NCBI GenBank assembly: GCA_040222455.1
Contig: JAVKDD010000011.1
Location: forward strand, 558,001-622,000
Length of the DNA stretch: 64,000 nt
Direction of reading: 5' to 3'
Source of the DNA: RHLJ01 sp040222455
Lineage (GTDB): Bacteria; Bacteroidota; Rhodothermia; Balneolales; Balneolaceae
In this document: one piece after another, positions 33,981 through 43,667 of the stretch
Layout of the letters: each line of letters opens with the position of its first letter
How positions within the stretch are numbered: the stretch's first letter is position 1
The notes under the pieces: generated by a model
What the model was told of the DNA's origin: nothing
The model's database searches: none
What the model saw: the letters and a program-made list of their open reading frames with translations, nothing else
Program-made: the position numbers and the translations under genes

Positions 33981-35495
33981 TCAAAAATGAAACTGCAAAG
34001 CAGCTACGGTGAGCCCCGTAATGGTAGGATTATCGCTAAATGTTTTTGAAACGAATTGAGTAGCAATGGATAAATCCCAGAGTTTGGTTTCTATCGCGGT
34101 TCCAAAACTGAAATAACTAGGTAGTTCAGTTGCAAGTTGTGTACCGGCACGAAGTGGAAGAAATTTAAAGGGTCTGACTTCAACTCCAACAGACGCAACC
34201 AATTTCGTTGAATTAAAGGCGTTATTGGTTAATCCAACACTTAAATCGCCCATGAGTTTAAGCCGATTAATTTCGAAAAGAGCACCTGCATGAATTGCCG
34301 TAGGCAGTAGTACTGAAAACCCACCATCTTGTCTTTGTGAATTTACAAATGGATTAGTAATACCATACTGATCTGTAAAATCTAAAAACTGACCAGGTGC
34401 GCCTACGAATGCATCATTTGCTAAATTTGAATTATTAGGGAGAGTAGCAATACTGGTGGTATCTAAACCTGAGTTAAGCTCAATTCCATTTTCGTTGTAA
34501 TGAACAAATCCAATATCTGTAATTGAGAAAGAGAGTCGCAATGATTTATTGATTTGCTGTTGATTTTCGTTAATGGTTGAAAGATCACTCCCGATTGTAA
34601 TCAAGTAGGTGAAACCAATATCAATGCCTGCACCAATTCCATTTGGATTAAAAATCTCGTCGGTTATGTTATTGGCTAAAGCTGATTGAGCAGGGGTTCC
34701 GCCTAAATATTGTTGTGTTGCAAGTCCAAAATTACCTGATGCGGAATAATCGAATTCCTGAATTGAATTGAATTGTGAATTTCCATTATCGATATAAGTA
34801 TTAGTCCAATTTGCATTCTGATAAGCTCCACCAAGAACTATTTTCGGAGCGATACCAAAATTAAATTCGTCTAGTCTTGGACTCATATCAGAAAAAAAAC
34901 GGAAGGCTTCTGCGTATCCAAAAGAAATTTCATATAAAGATTGATAACGATGAGTAAGCGTTCTATCTAAGCCCATCGCATCACCAAGATCTTGCTGTTC
35001 GGCTGAATACCAACCTCGACCCACTTCAAAACTGGATGAAATTCTATTTCTAATCGCCAAAGAATAGGCCCGATCATTATTTCGCCATTTAAACCCAACA
35101 AGTGTTAAGTCTAATCTTGTTTGATGAATAGAAGTAGTTCGATCTTTGATGTAATTATCTTCTACAATAGAACTTCGCTCAATAGGCAAAATAGAATAAG
35201 CACCCGGATTGAAGGCTAAGATATAATCTTCAAGATTCAGTCTTTGTTGTTCAAGATTGCTAAAGTTTTGAACTGCATTGAAATAGGTTCCTGTTATCAA
35301 TAAACCGAAATCAATATTTCGTTGTCTATCTTGAATTAAGAGATTTGCCGGATTATAAAAGTTGGCATTATAATCGGTGATATAAGTACTCCCGCCACCT
35401 CCAAGCGCAACATTACGTGGTGTTAAAACAGGTTGAGCATACGAATATATTCCGCATAGCAAAACCCATGCTATGGCAAAAAATGTCTTTTTCAC
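33981..35495 (-). CDS. DUF5723-like outer-membrane protein
   Basis: A 504-residue exported protein with a signal peptide (1-20, ending SYAQ) and strand-rich sequence typical of an outer-membrane beta-barrel, ending in LQFHF. The N-terminal PRNVALGGGGSTYITDYNANFYNPANLL segment, with its Gly run and 'NPANL', resembles the PorV/FadL-like and DUF5723 proteins of Bacteroidota. Function unknown; FadL-like relatives carry hydrophobic compounds or support T9SS. The start is GTG. It lies 21 bases after the helicase gene and is probably the end of the valS-helicase operon. Confidence 0.75.
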   Translation of the reverse strand: MKKTFFAIAWVLLCGIYSYAQPVLTPRNVALGGGGSTYITDYNANFYNPANLLIQDRQRNIDFGLLITGTYFNAVQNFSNLEQQRLNLEDYILAFNPGAYSILPIERSSIVEDNYIKDRTTSIHQTRLDLTLVGFKWRNNDRAYSLAIRNRISSSFEVGRGWYSAEQQDLGDAMGLDRTLTHRYQSLYEISFGYAEAFRFFSDMSPRLDEFNFGIAPKIVLGGAYQNANWTNTYIDNGNSQFNSIQEFDYSASGNFGLATQQYLGGTPAQSALANNITDEIFNPNGIGAGIDIGFTYLITIGSDLSTINENQQQINKSLRLSFSITDIGFVHYNENGIELNSGLDTTSIATLPNNSNLANDAFVGAPGQFLDFTDQYGITNPFVNSQRQDGGFSVLLPTAIHAGALFEINRLKLMGDLSVGLTNNAFNSTKLVASVGVEVRPFKFLPLRAGTQLATELPSYFSFGTAIETKLWDLSIATQFVSKTFSDNPTITGLTVAALQFHF

Positions 35496-35516
35496 AATTT
35501 TAAGTCTATAAACCGT

Positions 35517-37814
35517 CTATTCGATGACCTGAAGAGGGGCAGCCCTCAACATTAGTTTTTTTTGTCCTCTTTTTTTGAAAAATACAACAACTTTGGCGTC
35601 CAATCCTAATCCACTGCGACTTATGATCTTACCTTCTCCAAATTTAGCATGTAAAACTTGGGTTCCAACCTGATAAGGATCTTCGCCATCTTGGTATTCA
35701 TACTGAATAGTTGATGTAGCAGATGATCTTGTTTTTTTGGTGATGGGTGCTTCCCAATCATATTCGATATGAGTTGAATCAGAATCTCTTTTTGTTGATG
35801 AATTGTCGAGAGTGAAACGGTCTTTAGTCTGACTAATTGTGGCACCTGTTTCTGTTCTAACAACACCAGAGTCTACTTCATCTAAAAAACGTGAGCGAAG
35901 TTGTTGTTGTTCTTCCCCAAATTTAAACCGTGTTTTACAATAACTAAAATAGAGTCGTTCTTCTGCTCGTGTGATGGCTACATAAAACAAACGACGTTCT
36001 TCTTCTACATCTGCTTCAAAACCTTCTCTTCCACCAACAGGGAATAGGTTTTCTTCTAAACCAACAACAAAAACAACTGGAAATTCTAATCCTTTAGAAC
36101 CATGAACAGTCATAAGCGTTACTGCGGGTTTGTTTTCATCAAATTTATCGCCATCAGTTATTAATGAAATTTCTTGTAGAAAGGCACTTAGTGAAGGTTT
36201 TGAAGTCCCTTTTTCGTAATAGGAAATCGCATTTTGGAATTCAAGGATATTCTCGCGGCGCATCATCGAATCATGTGAGTTTTCTTCAACTAATGCTTTC
36301 ATATAACCAGATTGTTCAAGAACAGACCTAGTAATTTCAGATAGTTTAACACCTTGTTCTAGCTCTTGTCTAAGTCGATGTATCATATTCACAAACTCCC
36401 GAACCCGAACTTTGGCAGGTTTGTACACATCGGTTTGTTCAACCTGTTCTAACATGCTCCAAATAGATCGGCCACTTTCTCTGGCTTGATTTCGGAGATC
36501 ATTTATCGATTTATTACCAATTCCACGAGAAGGTTCATTTATAATTCGAATTAGATTCGTTTCATCATGTTGATTAACCAAGAGAGTGAGGTAGGCCAGA
36601 ACGTCTTTGATTTCTTTTCTTTGGTAAAAAGAAAGTCCTCCAATTAACTGATAAGCGATATCATGTCTTCTTAATGCTTCTTCAAAAACTCTGGATTGAT
36701 AATTTGTTCTATAGAGGATTGCAAAGTCGTTATTATTGTAACCATGACGCATTTTGATTTCAACGATGTATTGAGCAATACGATTTGCTTCGTCGCGATC
36801 ATCGTAGTTTTTTAGAAGAGTAACCGGATCTCCAAGCCCTTGTTCCGTCCACAATGTTTTGTCTAACTGCTTGGAATTCTTTTTAATGATAGAATCAGCA
36901 CATTGCAAAATGGATCGGGTAGAGCGGTAATTCTGCTCTAAAGGAACCTGTTTAGCATTATCGTAGTCTTCCTGAAAGTTCAGGATATTCGAAATATCAG
37001 CACCTCTAAAAGAGTAAATACTTTGGGCGTCGTCGCCAACTACACAGATGTTTTTGTATTTATCTGCTAACATTTTTGTGGCTTTATATTGGGCATGATT
37101 CGTATCCTGATACTCATCAATGAGGATATATTTAAAACGATCCTGATATTTTTCTAATAGCTCAGGATTTTCCTCAAAAAGCTCGATTGGTTTAATCAAC
37201 AGATCATCGAAATCCATCGCATTACTTTGCTTTAAACGCTTTACATATATGGCGTATACTCGAGCAGTAATGTCATCAAGAGTAGAACTAACAAAGCGAT
37301 TTTGATAACTACCAGGATCAATTAGCTGGTTCTTTGCATCGCTAATTTTATTTCGAATAGTTTTCGGTTTAATCTCCTTTGGATCAAAATTTAGTTCTTG
37401 AAGAATTTGCTTAATAACCTGCTCCGAATCGCTGGTATCATAAATGGTAAAATCCTGACCATAACCTAATTTTTTGGCTTCGAAGCGTAAAATTTTAGAA
37501 AAGATAGAATGAAAGGTACCCATCCAAAGCTTTTGTGCCTTGTCGCCAATTAAATTTTTAATCCGGTCTTTCATTTCACGTGCTGCTTTATTTGTGAAAG
37601 TAAGGGCCAGAATCTGATTAGGTGCAGCTTTGAATTGTTGCAGGAGATATGCAATTCGGTAAGTAAGAACTCTGGTTTTCCCTGAACCAGCACCAGCTAT
37701 TATTAAAAGCGGACCATTGGTATGGGTAACTGCTTCGTACTGTTGCTTATTTAGTCCAGTTAGAAAATCTGGACCTTTTGGAGCTTCTTCAGGTTGGAGG
37801 GAAAATGTTTTCAT
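35517..37814 (-). CDS. UvrD/PcrA-type DNA helicase
   Basis: A 765-residue superfamily 1A 3'-5' DNA helicase used in excision and mismatch repair and in clearing recombination intermediates. Motifs in order: Q-motif GLNKQQYEAV at about 20, Walker A AGAGSGKTRVLTYR (motif I), motif Ia LALTFTNKAAREM, motif II DEYQDTN, motif III VVGDDAQSIYSFRGA, motif IV EQNYRSTRSI, motif V TVHGSKGLEFPVVF, and motif VI YVAITRAEERLYFSY. The C-terminus has the Tudor-like PcrA domain (about 700-765, LHAKFGEGKI). Its ATG overlaps the valS stop by four bases, so it is translated with valS. PcrA and UvrD cannot be separated by sequence reading alone. Confidence 0.95.
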   Translation of the reverse strand: MKTFSLQPEEAPKGPDFLTGLNKQQYEAVTHTNGPLLIIAGAGSGKTRVLTYRIAYLLQQFKAAPNQILALTFTNKAAREMKDRIKNLIGDKAQKLWMGTFHSIFSKILRFEAKKLGYGQDFTIYDTSDSEQVIKQILQELNFDPKEIKPKTIRNKISDAKNQLIDPGSYQNRFVSSTLDDITARVYAIYVKRLKQSNAMDFDDLLIKPIELFEENPELLEKYQDRFKYILIDEYQDTNHAQYKATKMLADKYKNICVVGDDAQSIYSFRGADISNILNFQEDYDNAKQVPLEQNYRSTRSILQCADSIIKKNSKQLDKTLWTEQGLGDPVTLLKNYDDRDEANRIAQYIVEIKMRHGYNNNDFAILYRTNYQSRVFEEALRRHDIAYQLIGGLSFYQRKEIKDVLAYLTLLVNQHDETNLIRIINEPSRGIGNKSINDLRNQARESGRSIWSMLEQVEQTDVYKPAKVRVREFVNMIHRLRQELEQGVKLSEITRSVLEQSGYMKALVEENSHDSMMRRENILEFQNAISYYEKGTSKPSLSAFLQEISLITDGDKFDENKPAVTLMTVHGSKGLEFPVVFVVGLEENLFPVGGREGFEADVEEERRLFYVAITRAEERLYFSYCKTRFKFGEEQQQLRSRFLDEVDSGVVRTETGATISQTKDRFTLDNSSTKRDSDSTHIEYDWEAPITKKTRSSATSTIQYEYQDGEDPYQVGTQVLHAKFGEGKIISRSGLGLDAKVVVFFKKRGQKKLMLRAAPLQVIE

Positions 37815-40498
37815 TCAAAATCTTTCAATTGCTCTCTGAGCTTAGCCAGATTTGCTTCTCCGTCTCGGAGTTTATTTCGTTCGTTTTGGACAACAGCATC
37901 TGGAGCATTATCAACAAAGTTTTTATTGTTGAGTTTTCTATTTACGCCTTTTAACCAGCCTTCAATTCGGTTGATTTCATTTTGGATACGCTCGATCTCT
38001 TTTTCGGTATCAATCAATCCTTCAAGTGGAACATATATTTCATTTCCATCAACAATTGCGGAAGAACATGCCCCGGGTTTCTTGATATCGGAAGAAATTT
38101 CTATCGATTTCATTGACTGAAGTTTCTTCAGAATCCAATCATTCGAAATTATTTTATCAGCTGTTTCATTCGCAGAAGTCTTGATTAATACTTCTAGTTC
38201 TTCTTTTGGTGAAATCCCCATTTCAGCTCTTATATTTCTCAAAGAAGAAATTATGTCTTGTAAGTTTTCGAATAAATCTATATCGGCTTGCACATCAAAG
38301 TTAGCATCATATTTTGGCCAATCGGCAATACAAAGCGCTTCTTCTGGTTTTCTATCTTGGATGTATTGCCAAATTTCTTCACTTATAAATGGCATAAAAG
38401 GATGGAGGAGTTTCATCAACTGTTCAAACATCCCTAAAGCAACATTCATTTTATTTATATCAAACTTGTCGCCATATTTATCTGGTTTAGCAAGCTCGAT
38501 GTACCAATCGCAGAAATCATCCCAAATTAACGAGTATACCTTTTTAAGGGCATCATTTAACTTGTAATTTTTAAAATCTTCATCAATTCCTTGTATGGTT
38601 TGATGGATTCGAGCCATCATCCAGCGATCGGCTAAATTATTGGAATCAATTTTTGTTGTGGGGATATATTTGACACCTTCTTCCATATTCATGGTTAGAA
38701 AGCGGAAGGCATTCCAGATTTTGTTAGAGAACTTACTTCCTTGTTCACAAATTGAAGAATCGAAAGGCAAGTCGTTTCCAGCAGGGGTTGAGAATAACAT
38801 CCCCATACGAACTCCATCTGCACCATACTGAGAGATTAATTCAAGAGGATCAGGAGAATTCCCTAAAGATTTGCTCATTTTACGACCTTGCTTATCCCTT
38901 ACAATACCCGTGTAGTACACATTTTTAAAAGGAAGTTCGTCTCGATATTCATAGCCTGCGATAATCATTCGAGCTACCCAGAAAAACATAATTTCTGGAG
39001 CAGTAACTAAGTCGTTTGTGGGATAATAGTAATCAACTTCTTCTTTATTATAAAAACCGTCAAACACAGATATTGGCCACAGCCAAGAAGAGAACCAAGT
39101 ATCGAGAACATCTTCATCTTGTTCTAGATCTGATTTTTGAAGCAAAGGATTTCCCGATTTAATACGAGCTGATTCCAGAGCTTCTTCAATTGTTTTTGCA
39201 ACTACAAAATCATGTTCGCCTTCACCAAAATAAAAAGCCGGAATTCGGTGTCCCCACCAAAGTTGGCGACTAATACACCAATCTTTCACATTTTCCATCC
39301 AGTGCCGGTAGGTATTTTTGAACTTTGCCGGATGAAATTGAATGTTGTCATTCATTACATTTTCAAGTGCAGGCTGTGAAAGTTCTTTCATAGAAACCCA
39401 CCATTGAAGCGATAGGCGAGGTTCGATCACTACATCGGTACGTTCAGAATAACCAACTTTGTTTTTATACTCTTCAATCTTAACAAGATTACCCGCTTCT
39501 TCTAAATCTTTGACAATTTGTTTACGAACTTCAAAGCGATCCATTCCGATATATAACTCACCTTCCTCACTAATTGTACCATCAGCATTCATCATGTTGA
39601 TAGTTTCTAGCTTATGCTTTTGACCTAGTTCATAGTCATTAACATCATGAGCAGGAGTTACTTTCAAACAACCCGTTCCAAACTCCATTTCGACATAATC
39701 GTCTGCAATAATTGGAACTTCTCGGTTTACCAAAGGAACCATCACTTTCATTCCATGAAGGTGAGTAAAACGTTCATCTTTTGGATGAACACAAACGGCT
39801 GTATCACCCAGAATAGTCTCTGGACGAGTAGTTGCTATGATAACGAAATCTTTTGAATCTGAAATCTGATAACGAACGTGATACAACTTAGAATTCACTT
39901 CTTTATGAATTACTTCCTCATCACTTAATGCCGTAAAAGCAGCAGGATCCCAATTAATCATCCTTTCGCCACGATAAATTTTGCCCTTATTGTAAAGATC
40001 AATAAATGTATCGATAACCGAATCGGAATATTTTTCGTCCATTGTGAATGAAGTTCGATCCCAATCACAGCTAGCTCCCAGCTTTTTCAGTTGCTCGAGA
40101 ATAATTCCACCGTGTTTATGGGTCCATTCCCAAGCATGCTCCAGGAATTCATCCCTACTTAAATCACTTTTTTTAATTCCTTCTTCCCGAAGTTTTCTAA
40201 CAACTTTTGCTTCAGTAGCAATAGATGCATGATCAGTTCCTGGAACCCAACAAGCATTAAAGCCTTGCATTCGGGCTCGTCGGGTTAATACATCCTGAAT
40301 TGTGTTGTTCAGCATGTGCCCCATATGTAAAACACCTGTAACGTTGGGAGGGGGAATTACGATGGTAAACGGTTCTTTAGAATGGTCAACTTCTGAATGG
40401 AAATAATTGTTATCCATCCAGTAGCTATACCACTTATCTTCAACGATAGAAGGGTCGTATTTCGAAGGAATTTCTTTGTTAGTGGAGTCTTTGTTCAC
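37811..40498 (-). CDS. valS: Valine--tRNA ligase
   Basis: An 895-residue class I aminoacyl-tRNA synthetase that charges tRNA-Val in the cytoplasm. The ATP motifs are PPPNVTGVLHMGHML (HMGH form of HIGH, about 50-63) and KMSKSLGNS (about 530). The editing domain (CP1) lies between them, with TTRPETILGDTAV; the anticodon-binding domain follows and a C-terminal coiled coil (about 820-895) ends the protein, as in other ValRS. The start is GTG, with the next in-frame Met too far inside the conserved region. It is the first gene of a three-gene minus-strand run (valS, helicase, DUF5723 gene) and lies downstream of the rsmB-valS palindrome. Confidence 0.98.
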   Translation of the reverse strand: MNKDSTNKEIPSKYDPSIVEDKWYSYWMDNNYFHSEVDHSKEPFTIVIPPPNVTGVLHMGHMLNNTIQDVLTRRARMQGFNACWVPGTDHASIATEAKVVRKLREEGIKKSDLSRDEFLEHAWEWTHKHGGIILEQLKKLGASCDWDRTSFTMDEKYSDSVIDTFIDLYNKGKIYRGERMINWDPAAFTALSDEEVIHKEVNSKLYHVRYQISDSKDFVIIATTRPETILGDTAVCVHPKDERFTHLHGMKVMVPLVNREVPIIADDYVEMEFGTGCLKVTPAHDVNDYELGQKHKLETINMMNADGTISEEGELYIGMDRFEVRKQIVKDLEEAGNLVKIEEYKNKVGYSERTDVVIEPRLSLQWWVSMKELSQPALENVMNDNIQFHPAKFKNTYRHWMENVKDWCISRQLWWGHRIPAFYFGEGEHDFVVAKTIEEALESARIKSGNPLLQKSDLEQDEDVLDTWFSSWLWPISVFDGFYNKEEVDYYYPTNDLVTAPEIMFFWVARMIIAGYEYRDELPFKNVYYTGIVRDKQGRKMSKSLGNSPDPLELISQYGADGVRMGMLFSTPAGNDLPFDSSICEQGSKFSNKIWNAFRFLTMNMEEGVKYIPTTKIDSNNLADRWMMARIHQTIQGIDEDFKNYKLNDALKKVYSLIWDDFCDWYIELAKPDKYGDKFDINKMNVALGMFEQLMKLLHPFMPFISEEIWQYIQDRKPEEALCIADWPKYDANFDVQADIDLFENLQDIISSLRNIRAEMGISPKEELEVLIKTSANETADKIISNDWILKKLQSMKSIEISSDIKKPGACSSAIVDGNEIYVPLEGLIDTEKEIERIQNEINRIEGWLKGVNRKLNNKNFVDNAPDAVVQNERNKLRDGEANLAKLREQLKDFE

Positions 40499-40536
40499 TT
40501 TTTCGGCTAATTTTGAAATTTGTTTTTATTAGACAT

Positions 40537-40620
40537 TTAGTGACAGAGTTACATTGTGACAAAGTTACAAAGTCTTGCTTTGTCACTCTGCAACTTTGCT
40601 ACTTAGTAACTCTATTTGAC
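40537..40620. repeat. Nested palindrome built of 8-bp units
   Basis: Between rsmB and valS lie eight units of the form NNNGYNAC, mostly spaced by exactly 8 bases: TTAGTGAC, AGAGTTAC, ATTGTGAC and AAAGTTAC on one side; TTTGTCAC, TCTGCAAC, TTTGCTAC and TTAGTAAC on the other. They form two nested inverted repeats: GTGACAAAG (40556-40564) with CTTTGTCAC (40578-40586), and AGAGTTAC (40545-40552) with GTAACTCT (40606-40613). The right end covers the rsmB stop. On the minus strand it includes TAACTTTG (40560-40567), a match to the TAnnTTTG promoter element, so it could serve valS. No second copy was seen in the window. Confidence 0.7.
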
Positions 40621-41934
40621 TCTTTTCAGTAGCACACCAAAATGCCCGTCACAACCGTGAATATGTGGAAATGTCTGATAAGCAAGTCCACCTTCAGCTA
40701 ATACTTCTTCAGGTACAAAATCCTCTAGTGGTTCAAGCACAAAATTATCGTCCATTTTGTCGAGTAATTTTTGAACTTGATCCCAATTCTCTTCTGGTTC
40801 TATTGAGCAGGTACTGTAAACGAGACGCCCACCAAGTTTTACCATATTTGCCGCTTCTTCAAGTAATTGTTCTTGAAGTTCAACTGCTTTTTTAAGCCCT
40901 TCTTCATCACGTCTCCAGCGAAGATCTGCACGTTTACTTAGAACACCTGTTCCAGTACATGGTGCATCCAAAAGTACAGCATCTGCTAATGGGAGAGATA
41001 ATTCGAGGATATCACCTCTTCGAATTTTGATATTTTCAGCTCCAAAACTAAGAGCGCTTTCAGCAAGTTTTTCTAAACGATCTGCAGAGATATCTACAGC
41101 AAGTATTTCAGCTTCACCGCCAGTAAGGTCAGAAATCATAATTGACTTAGTTCCCGGAGCAGCGCATAAATCATAGATTTTTTCTTCTGGTTGAGGATCG
41201 AGTACAAAAGGAGCAAGACCTGCGGCGATATCCTGAACTTGGCAAACTCCTTTAGCTAGCAGTCCTTTTTCGATAAAAGGCTGTACGGAATCAACTTTAT
41301 AGAAATTCGGAAGCCATTCACTTTCTTCGTATTCAACACCCATTTTATCCATTCGCATTTCAAAATTCTCGGGCTTAGTGCGAAGAGTATTAACTCGAAC
41401 ATAATAGTTTGGACGTGTATTGTTGGCTTGCATTAATTGAAATGCATCGCGTTCACCGAATCTCTTACTCCAACGAGCCACCATCCATTCAGGATGTGAA
41501 AACGTAGTGGCAACTAATTTAGTACGGTCTTTATATGCAGGTTTTGGGAGATCCTCAATGTCTCTTTGGAGATTTCGCATAATTGCATTTACTAAATCAC
41601 CTGTTTTTGAGCCAAGCTTAAACTTTGCAACTTCAACAGCCTCATTAATGGCAGCATAATCAGGAGTGCTATCCATAAATAACATATCATAAATTCCTAA
41701 GCGAAGAATATTTTTTAGCTCAGCTTTCATTTCGTCAATCCCTACACTAGAGTAATGATCGATCAGAAAATCTAGGTAGTTACGACGTCGGAAAATATTT
41801 TGAACATATTCACGGACTTGTGCTTTACCACGTGTATCAAGCTCATCAGCTATAGAAAAGTTTAATTTTTTGTTGATATCAAATTCGATAAGTATATCAA
41901 TACTTGCTGAGCGCTCTGAGAATTCAGTTTCCAA
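40612..41934 (-). CDS. rsmB: 16S rRNA (cytosine-967-C5)-methyltransferase RsmB
   Basis: A 440-residue SAM-dependent RNA methyltransferase that makes m5C967 in 16S rRNA. An N-terminal NusB-like RNA-binding domain (about 1-140, with YDMLFMDSTPDYAAINEAVEVAK) precedes the Nol1/Nop2/Sun catalytic domain. Motif I is YDLCAAPGTKSI (about 258-269); the two catalytic cysteines lie in DAPCTGTGVL and YSTCSIEPEEN. The start is probably TTG at 41934, since the upstream frame is closed and no ATG comes before the conserved region. Stop is inside the palindrome shared with valS. Two terminators lie upstream, so it is transcribed separately from the protease gene. Confidence 0.95.
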   Translation of the reverse strand: METEFSERSASIDILIEFDINKKLNFSIADELDTRGKAQVREYVQNIFRRRNYLDFLIDHYSSVGIDEMKAELKNILRLGIYDMLFMDSTPDYAAINEAVEVAKFKLGSKTGDLVNAIMRNLQRDIEDLPKPAYKDRTKLVATTFSHPEWMVARWSKRFGERDAFQLMQANNTRPNYYVRVNTLRTKPENFEMRMDKMGVEYEESEWLPNFYKVDSVQPFIEKGLLAKGVCQVQDIAAGLAPFVLDPQPEEKIYDLCAAPGTKSIMISDLTGGEAEILAVDISADRLEKLAESALSFGAENIKIRRGDILELSLPLADAVLLDAPCTGTGVLSKRADLRWRRDEEGLKKAVELQEQLLEEAANMVKLGGRLVYSTCSIEPEENWDQVQKLLDKMDDNFVLEPLEDFVPEEVLAEGGLAYQTFPHIHGCDGHFGVLLKRVK

Positions 41935-41974
41935 TGGAGTCCGGATTTAAAAATTACTTGGTTAATACTACGAA

Positions 41975-41999
41975 AAAAGGTGATTGTTGATCACCTTTT
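41975..41999 (-). terminator. Terminator hairpin upstream of rsmB (second of two)
   Basis: A perfect stem AAAAGGTGAT/ATCACCTTTT with a 5-base loop TGTTG; on the minus strand it continues into six T residues. With the hairpin at 42014-42044 it makes a tandem stop for the protease gene, about 40 bases ahead of the rsmB start. Confidence 0.75.
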
Positions 42000-42013
42000 A
42001 CATTCTAACGGTT

Positions 42014-42044
42014 CAAAAAAACAAGCCGATGGTTTAATCGGCTT
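42014..42044 (-). terminator. Terminator of the S1C protease gene (first of two)
   Basis: On the minus strand the stem AAGCCGAT/ATCGGCTT (6-base loop) is followed by GTTTTTTTG. It lies about 65 bases after the protease stop codon. Confidence 0.8.
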
Positions 42045-42109
42045 ACAAGCTACAAAGATAAAATTTTAAGAGGGGAGTTGCTAATTATTTGAATATAAAA
42101 AAGCAGAGT

Positions 42110-43471
42110 TTATTCCCTTTCTATGATATATACAAAAGAGCTTATTTCTTCTATCTTTTCTAATAGTGGTAGCTCGCCAAAGGAAGGCTTATTAAGTGTT
42201 ACTGAATTTTCAGGTAATAAATCTAATAAATTTTGAAGATATCTGGCTTTTATAGCATAAGAAACATCATAAGCAGTAGGATGTTTAGAAGAAATAATAC
42301 CAATGATATTTCCATCAGAATCAAATAATGGACCACCACTATTGCCAGGTTGAATAGGTACAGAAATTTGATACAAAGTTACATTTCCTCTAAACCCTGT
42401 TTTAGAGCTGATCACACCATTGGTAAGTTTTATTTCATCTCCCATGGTGTTTCTTAATGGATAACCTAAAGCATATACTTCTTTACCTAACTTAGAAAGC
42501 GATTCTTCCAAATTAAATGAGATATAAGGAATTATTCCTTCATCAATATCTAGTTTTAGAATGGCTAAATCATTATTTATATCACTTACTACTACTTCAG
42601 CATCAAATTTTGTAGAGAAATCACCGTTAATACCTTTTACTACAATTTGATCTGCCCCTTCAATAACATGATAATTTGTGACAACATAGCCTTTATCTGA
42701 AATTGCGAATCCAGTTCCGGATAATGCTAATGTTTTATTCTCGGCGGGAAAAGCTTTAATAAAAGATTGTTGAAATCCATATTGAGAGTTTATTAACGTC
42801 ATTATTCCTCCTCTGAAAGAGAAAATATAATTGTCATTCAGCGTTCTATTTTCATTTATCCAGACCGCTTTAAATGTGTTAAATGTGCCCGTTGCATTTA
42901 GTTCGGCTCTTATATTTCCATGTTTCCACAAATGTTCAAAAGTGCCATCAATACCGCCTAAGTGAATTAGTTTAAGATCGCCATTTGTGTTTTTATAGAT
43001 GCCCAGTTTAAGGTTTCTTAGGCTTGGCCCAATACTTTCATAAATCCCTTCCAAATCATCAAAACCATTATCCCACTCATCCATTAAAAAGCTTTCGTCA
43101 AATAATGTAGAATCAATTTTATAGTCTATATATGCAATTTCTCCTTCCAGATTACTGCAATTACTCAACCTTCTATTTTGTATTGAATATTTCTCTAAGA
43201 TTAAGGAGTTACCACCTGCATTTCTCACTTCATTTAATAATTTTTTATTGAACTCAATGGAGTTACAGGTACCAGTATTTTTTGAATTAACCTTAATAGA
43301 GCCAAGAACTTCAAGGTCTCCTTCAATATTATCATCAACAAAGTATGTTAAAATTTTTGTGCTATCGGGTTGGGGCGCACGTGTTTCAGTAATTTTGGTG
43401 GTAAAAACAGGTGTGCAGGCCGAGATTGTTATAAAAATCCCAGTTAAATAAATGCTAATTAGTTTTTTCAT
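42110..43471 (-). CDS. Trypsin-like (S1C) lipoprotein protease
   Basis: A 453-residue lipoprotein with Cys19 in the lipobox (ITISAC). The C-terminal part (about 245-430) is a trypsin-like serine protease domain of the HtrA/DegP type: His in VVTNYHVIEGA, Asp in NDLAILKLD, and Ser in QPGNSGGPLFDSDGNIIG. No PDZ domain follows, unlike DegP. The first 220 residues form an unrecognised region with an early YFVDDNIEGDLEVLGSIKVN part and a later strand-rich part (LRNLKLGIYKNTNGDLKLIHLGG). It probably acts in the periplasm or on the outer membrane on misfolded or specific proteins. ATG start; single gene with tandem terminators. Confidence 0.88.
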   Translation of the reverse strand: MKKLISIYLTGIFITISACTPVFTTKITETRAPQPDSTKILTYFVDDNIEGDLEVLGSIKVNSKNTGTCNSIEFNKKLLNEVRNAGGNSLILEKYSIQNRRLSNCSNLEGEIAYIDYKIDSTLFDESFLMDEWDNGFDDLEGIYESIGPSLRNLKLGIYKNTNGDLKLIHLGGIDGTFEHLWKHGNIRAELNATGTFNTFKAVWINENRTLNDNYIFSFRGGIMTLINSQYGFQQSFIKAFPAENKTLALSGTGFAISDKGYVVTNYHVIEGADQIVVKGINGDFSTKFDAEVVVSDINNDLAILKLDIDEGIIPYISFNLEESLSKLGKEVYALGYPLRNTMGDEIKLTNGVISSKTGFRGNVTLYQISVPIQPGNSGGPLFDSDGNIIGIISSKHPTAYDVSYAIKARYLQNLLDLLPENSVTLNKPSFGELPLLEKIEEISSFVYIIERE

Positions 43472-43667
43472 GATCGGAAAATCAATTTGATAACCTAAAT
43501 AAACAGATATTATGCGATATTAATCAAGCAAAATTGATTTTTCTACGGAAGTTAAGTTTGAAAATCGAACTACTAAATATTTTAGTAAACGATATTTTTA
43601 GCCTTTTGGATATTCAACTTTAAAATTAGAATAGATACTTTGCCTAACCCCCGATGAAAACAAAATA

